The notes under the pieces: generated by a model
What the model was told of the DNA's origin: nothing
Databases searched by the model: none
Seen by the model: the letters and a program-made list of their open reading frames with translations, nothing else
Shown here: piece after piece, positions 60,213 through 64,000 of the stretch
Layout: every line of letters starts with the position of its first letter
How positions within the stretch are numbered: position 1 is the first letter of the stretch
Assembly: GCF_023156535.1 (NCBI RefSeq)
Contig: NZ_JALNMH010000008.1
Span: forward strand, 1-64,000
From: Pseudomarimonas salicorniae
GTDB taxonomy: Bacteria; Pseudomonadota; Gammaproteobacteria; Xanthomonadales; Xanthomonadaceae
Length of the DNA stretch: 64,000 nt
Reading direction: 5' to 3'
Program-made: the position numbers and the translations under genes

Positions 60213-61763
60213 ATGGACGATCTGGTCATGCTGGAGGACGGGCTGGACCTGCCCGCCACCGCCCCTTCGCCACCACCGTGGAAGATCCTCGTCGTCGATG
60301 ACGAACCGGAGATCCATGCGGTGACGCGTCTCGTGCTCGGCGACTTCCAGTTCGAGTCCCGCCGCCTGCAGTTCCTGTCCGCCTACTCCGGCGCCGAAGG
60401 CAAGGCCCTTCTGAAGGAGCATCCGGACGTCGCCCTGATGTTGCTCGACGTGGTGATGGAGACCGAACATTCGGGGCTCGACGTCGCGCGCTGGACCCGC
60501 GACGAACTGAACAATCATTTCGTCCGGATCGTTCTGCGCACCGGCCAGCCGGGGCAGGCGCCCGAGCACAAGGTCACCAACGAGTACGACATCAACGACT
60601 ACAAGGAGAAGACCGAGCTCACCACGCAGAAGCTCAACGCTACCGTGCGCGTCGCCCTGCGCGGCTACCGCGACATCATGGCCGTCGAGCGGGCGCGCCA
60701 AGGCCTTGAGCGGGTGATCGGTGCCTCGACCCAGATCTTCTCCCACCAGCGCTCCTCGGAGTTTGCCTCGGCGGTGCTCTCGCAACTGGTCGCCCTGGCC
60801 GGCATGGAGCGCGGCGCCCTTTACGTGCGCGTGCCTCCGCCCGGCAACCGACGCCCCACCGACACTGAACGATTCGAGATCACCGCGGCCACCGGCGAGT
60901 TCGAACGCTACCTTTCGCTTCGGCGCGACGAGGAGGCCCTGCCCGAGACCCTGCGCAACTCGCTGCACGCGGCCTTCGAGAGCAAACAGCACCAGTTCCG
61001 CGAGGATCACTACGTCCTGCACTTCACCGACAGCCAGCACGGCGAGAGCCTGCTCTACGTAGGGGATGCATGGAACCTGTCCGAGATGGACTTCAAGCTG
61101 GTCGAGCTGTTCTGCACCAATGTCTCGATCGCCTTCGAGAACCTGCATCTCAACCAGGAGCTGTTCGAGTCGCAGCTTGAGATGATCTGTCTGCTGGCCG
61201 GCGCCGCCGAGACACGCTCGAAGGAGACCGCGGCCCACGTGCAGCGCGTCGGACTCGCCGCGGAAATACTGGCCCTGGCGCTCGGCGAGTCCGCGCATGA
61301 CGCCGAGATGCTGCGCCACGCGGCGCCCCTGCATGACATCGGCAAGATCGGCATCCCCGACGCCGTCCTCAACAAGCCCGGACCGCATGACGCGGACGAA
61401 CAGCGGGTCATGCGCGGCCACGCCGAACTCGGCGCGGCCATGCTGCGCAGTTCAAGGCGTCCGGTACTGCAGCTGGCCGCCGAGATCGCCGCCAGCCACC
61501 ACGAGAACTGGGACGGCACGGGGTATCCGAACCAGCTGGCCGGCGAGGCCATCCCGCTCAGCGGCCGCATCGTGGCCGTGGCCGATGTCTGGGACGCCCT
61601 CGGCAGCCGACGCTGCTACAAATCACCCTGGGAGACAGCCGAGATCCGCCGCTACTTCGAGGCGCATCGCGGCAGCAAGTTCGACCCGGCCGTGGTCGAC
61701 GCCCTCTTCGACAACTGGGAGCGCCTGCAGGCGCTGCGTCAGGACTACCCCGACGCGCCCTGA
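60213..61763 (+). CDS. Response regulator with DUF3369 and HD-GYP output
   Basis: A 516-residue protein. Receiver domain at 24-150 (KILVVDDEPEIH; phosphorylated Asp79 in LLDVVM), then a DUF3369 sensor-like region (about 175-330: SAVLSQLVALAGMERGALYVRV), then HD-GYP (HDIGKIGIPD at 374-383, GHAELGAAMLRSS, HHENWDGTGYP). The HD and GYP residues are intact, so c-di-GMP hydrolysis is expected on phosphorylation. The last 19 bp overlap the convergent histidine kinase gene, a likely partner. Confidence 0.92.
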   Translation: MDDLVMLEDGLDLPATAPSPPPWKILVVDDEPEIHAVTRLVLGDFQFESRRLQFLSAYSGAEGKALLKEHPDVALMLLDVVMETEHSGLDVARWTRDELNNHFVRIVLRTGQPGQAPEHKVTNEYDINDYKEKTELTTQKLNATVRVALRGYRDIMAVERARQGLERVIGASTQIFSHQRSSEFASAVLSQLVALAGMERGALYVRVPPPGNRRPTDTERFEITAATGEFERYLSLRRDEEALPETLRNSLHAAFESKQHQFREDHYVLHFTDSQHGESLLYVGDAWNLSEMDFKLVELFCTNVSIAFENLHLNQELFESQLEMICLLAGAAETRSKETAAHVQRVGLAAEILALALGESAHDAEMLRHAAPLHDIGKIGIPDAVLNKPGPHDADEQRVMRGHAELGAAMLRSSRRPVLQLAAEIAASHHENWDGTGYPNQLAGEAIPLSGRIVAVADVWDALGSRRCYKSPWETAEIRRYFEAHRGSKFDPAVVDALFDNWERLQALRQDYPDAP

Positions 61764-64000
61764 ACGGGCGCCGTCAGCGGCAATTCGATGATGAAGCGCA
61801 CACCCTCGCCAGGCACCGACTCACAGTCGATCCTGCCGCCCAGTGCCTGGCTGACCAGGTTGTAGACGATGTGCAGGCCGAGCCCACTGCCGCCGCTGCC
61901 GCGGCGCGTGGTGAAGAACGGCTCGAAGACGCGGCTGCGCACTGCTTCATCCATGCCGACGCCGTCATCGCTGAACTCGATGCGCAGCCCGTCCCGGGTG
62001 CGCGCCCCGGAGATGCGGATCGTTCCTCCGCCGTCTCGGTCGGCGAAGGCGTGCAGAAGCGCGTTCTGGATCAGGTTCGACATCACCTGGTAGACCGCAC
62101 CGGGCAAGGTCTCGATCTCGATGCCCGACGGGATATCGCAGACCACGGAATGTTTCGAACGACGCAGCCGCGGATGCCAGGCGATCAGGATCTCATCGAT
62201 GTAGTCGGCCACGTCGATACGCCGCCGGTCCTCGCTGCTCTGGTCCACCGCCACCTGCTTGAAGCTCTTGATCAGGCGGTCCGCACGGTAGAGGTTGCGC
62301 AGGATGAGATCGGCGCTCTCTCCGGCCACGTCGGCGAAGGCCTGCAGCTCGCCGCGGGTCAGCCGCCCTTCGCGGAAGCGGTGCACGAAGTCCCGGGTGC
62401 AGGACTCGAGATGCGAGGCCGCGGTCACCCCGATACCGATCGGGGTATTGATCTCGTGGGCGACACCGGCCACCAGCCCGCCCAGTGCCGCCATCTTTTC
62501 CTGCTCGACCAGCTGGCGCTGGGCGCGTCGCAGGTCGGCCAGGGCGTCGGCCAGCTCGCGGTTGGCAGCGGTCAGCGCCGAGGTGCGCTCCTCGACGCGG
62601 CGTTCGAGCTCGCGGTTGGCCTCCTCCAGCGCCGCCGCCGACTCCTTCAGCTCGGTGATGTCGCTGGTGGTGCCGGTCAGGCGCAGGGCACGCCCGGCCT
62701 TATCGCGCTCGGCCACGCGACCGCGGCTGCGCAGCCAGACATAGCCTCCGCCGACCCGTTCGACGCGTACCGAGACGTCGAGAACGTCATTGTCGCCTTC
62801 CACCACCCGGGCCAGGGCTCCGCGGAAGCTTGCCACGTCGTCCGGGTGCAGGAAGCGGCTCAGGGCGCGGGCGTCCTCGACGACTTCGTCGGATGATGCG
62901 CGCACGTGGAGCAGCGGGTTCTCGCGATGCAGTCGATTGGTCTGCAGCTCGAATTCCCACATCTCGTCGCCCGTGCCCCACAGGGCCAGCTTAAGCCGCG
63001 CCTCGCTCTCCGCCACCCGGCGCCGCGCCTCGCGCTGTTCGCGCTGCCGCTGGGTGGCAAGCCAGAGCAGCAGGCCGCCAAGCAGAATGGTCGCCGGCAC
63101 CGCCAGGTAGGCGATACGCTCGGACGGCTTCTCCACCTTGGGCACCACGACACGCACGCCAAGCAGTTCCCCCGCCTCGCCCTGGGGCCGCCGGGCACGG
63201 GCCAGGAACAGGTACTCACCGGCCGGCAGATTGTTGTAGCTGGCGAAGCGGCGCCGCGCGTCGGTGTTCCGCCATGGCTCGAAGGGCTCGAGCCGGTATT
63301 CGAAGTGAATCTGCTCCGGCGAGGAGAAGGTCAGCGCGGTCAGCTCCAGGCTGAAGTCATCCACGCCCGGCTCCAGCAGCAGGCGGTCGCCGCTGCCAGG
63401 GTCGCGAATCCACTGCCCGACGCGCCCGCCCTCCAGGAGCGAGGCCGCCCCTCCCAGCTCGTGCACCGCGCTGATCGCGATGCCGGTCGGCGCAGGCGCC
63501 GGCTGCACGTCGCGGGGGTCGAACACACTCAGCCCGCGAGGCCCGCCGAACAGCAGCCGCCCGTCGTCAAGCCGCGCGACGCTGCCGATGAAGTAGCCGC
63601 CGCTCAGCGCGCCGTCGGACACCCCGAAATTCTCGATCGTGCCGGGCCCGGGATCGATGCGCGAGAGGCCCACCGTGGTGCTGACCCAGATCCTCCCCAG
63701 ATGATCTTCGCGCATACCGCCGATCGCCTCGGCGGCCAATCCGCGGGAGCGGTCGAAGCGCTCGAACGCTGTCGCCCGCCCACTCGCGTCCCGCGTCACC
63801 CGGTGGACGCCGCCGCCCTGGGTGCCCATCCACAGAGCGCCGGTGGCGTCTTCGTATAAAGAGGTGACGAAGGGGTGCCCCAGGGCGCCCGCCGCATCGG
63901 GCTGGGCCGGATAGCGCTCGAAGCCGGACCGGTCGGGCAACAGCCGGGCGGCCCCGCGATGGCGGGTGCCGACCCAGACGCTGCCGTCCGCCACCGGCAC
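61745..64000 (-). CDS. Propeller-sensor histidine kinase (5' end outside window)
   Basis: At least 751 residues; the frame is open to the window end, so the signal peptide and first propeller blades are missing. It contains two-component-regulator propeller repeats (VTSLYEDATGALWMGTQGGGVHRV, MREDHLGRIWVSTTVGLSRID), a Y_Y_Y domain (about 225-290), one membrane helix (AYLAVPATILLGGLLLWLA), a PAS domain, a coiled coil, and the kinase (GLVAGVAHEINTPIGIGV with the phosphorylated His; SNLIQNALLHAF; DDGVGMDEAVRSRVFEPFFTTRRGSGGSGLGLHIV). Its stop overlaps the HD-GYP regulator gene tail to tail, so the two probably act together. Confidence 0.9.
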   Translation of the reverse strand: MPVADGSVWVGTRHRGAARLLPDRSGFERYPAQPDAAGALGHPFVTSLYEDATGALWMGTQGGGVHRVTRDASGRATAFERFDRSRGLAAEAIGGMREDHLGRIWVSTTVGLSRIDPGPGTIENFGVSDGALSGGYFIGSVARLDDGRLLFGGPRGLSVFDPRDVQPAPAPTGIAISAVHELGGAASLLEGGRVGQWIRDPGSGDRLLLEPGVDDFSLELTALTFSSPEQIHFEYRLEPFEPWRNTDARRRFASYNNLPAGEYLFLARARRPQGEAGELLGVRVVVPKVEKPSERIAYLAVPATILLGGLLLWLATQRQREQREARRRVAESEARLKLALWGTGDEMWEFELQTNRLHRENPLLHVRASSDEVVEDARALSRFLHPDDVASFRGALARVVEGDNDVLDVSVRVERVGGGYVWLRSRGRVAERDKAGRALRLTGTTSDITELKESAAALEEANRELERRVEERTSALTAANRELADALADLRRAQRQLVEQEKMAALGGLVAGVAHEINTPIGIGVTAASHLESCTRDFVHRFREGRLTRGELQAFADVAGESADLILRNLYRADRLIKSFKQVAVDQSSEDRRRIDVADYIDEILIAWHPRLRRSKHSVVCDIPSGIEIETLPGAVYQVMSNLIQNALLHAFADRDGGGTIRISGARTRDGLRIEFSDDGVGMDEAVRSRVFEPFFTTRRGSGGSGLGLHIVYNLVSQALGGRIDCESVPGEGVRFIIELPLTAPVQGASG

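Overview
The window is a 64 kb, very GC-rich chromosomal segment with dense genes on both strands. The best fit is a gammaproteobacterium of the Lysobacterales (Xanthomonadales). Reasons are the CopL-type leader protein ahead of a CopA-type multicopper oxidase, a DUF6491 lipoprotein, a secreted ComEA, paired DUF1800/DUF1501 proteins, and many copies of intergenic palindromes built around GTAGGAGCCAGCTTGCTGGC, which I associate with this order. No phage, plasmid, CRISPR array or complete IS was seen. One tRNA, Leu(UAA), is present.

Layout. 0.5-5.2 kb: an exported protein, the DUF1800/DUF1501 pair and an Mpo1-like membrane protein, then a ketopantoate reductase-like enzyme. 6.2-10.6 kb: SlyD, CHAD, MDR oxidoreductase, DUF454, a YcgR-like c-di-GMP brake and a HemJ/CopD-like membrane protein. 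10.8-12.9 kb: MoxR ATPase plus VWA protein. 12.9-18.3 kb: a copper locus (CopL-like protein, TolC-family lipoprotein with a His-rich repetitive tail, Tat-exported multicopper oxidase) followed by a secreted beta-propeller protein. 18.5-23.3 kb: VOC protein, EAL phosphodiesterase overlapping class I fumarase, FMN-dependent glutamate synthase-like protein, tRNA-Leu. 23.3-28.1 kb: PHB-depolymerase-like lipoprotein and TonB receptor, divergent from a GntP permease; a candidate uptake unit for a hydroxyacid polymer. 28.6-37.5 kb: housekeeping and orphan genes (hydrolase, TPR, hotdog-like, M14 peptidase, DUF3228, MFS_3 exporter, SET, META). 37.5-43.8 kb: M20 peptidase, ComEA, second SET protein, HutD/Ves, DUF6491, PagL-like barrel protein, two miniature inverted-repeat elements, HDOD-like regulator. 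44-51 kb: epimerase plus NTP/NDP-antiporter-like protein, XseB-IspA, thioredoxin-domain protein, RlmI. 51.6-56.4 kb: beta-barrel protein and an ECF sigma/cupin pair divergent from a DUF4331-TPR pair. 56.9-64 kb: exported protein, leucine dehydrogenase plus isovaleryl-CoA dehydrogenase (leucine catabolism), HD-GYP response regulator, and a propeller-sensor histidine kinase cut by the window end.

The most striking non-coding signal is a dispersed composite element of about 370-380 bp. It consists of three different palindromes (here called A, B, C) in fixed order, joined by conserved linkers and bounded by an inverted repeat near GGGCGCGAAGAAGAC. Four full copies and several partial ones are present, always between genes. 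The most striking coding signal is the pair of 9-bp tandem arrays encoding Gly-His-Glu and Asp-His repeats at the end of the copper-locus TolC-family lipoprotein. Genes linked to cyclic-di-GMP (YcgR, EAL, HD-GYP) occur three times at separate sites. All names rest on motif recognition by eye; no database search was run.
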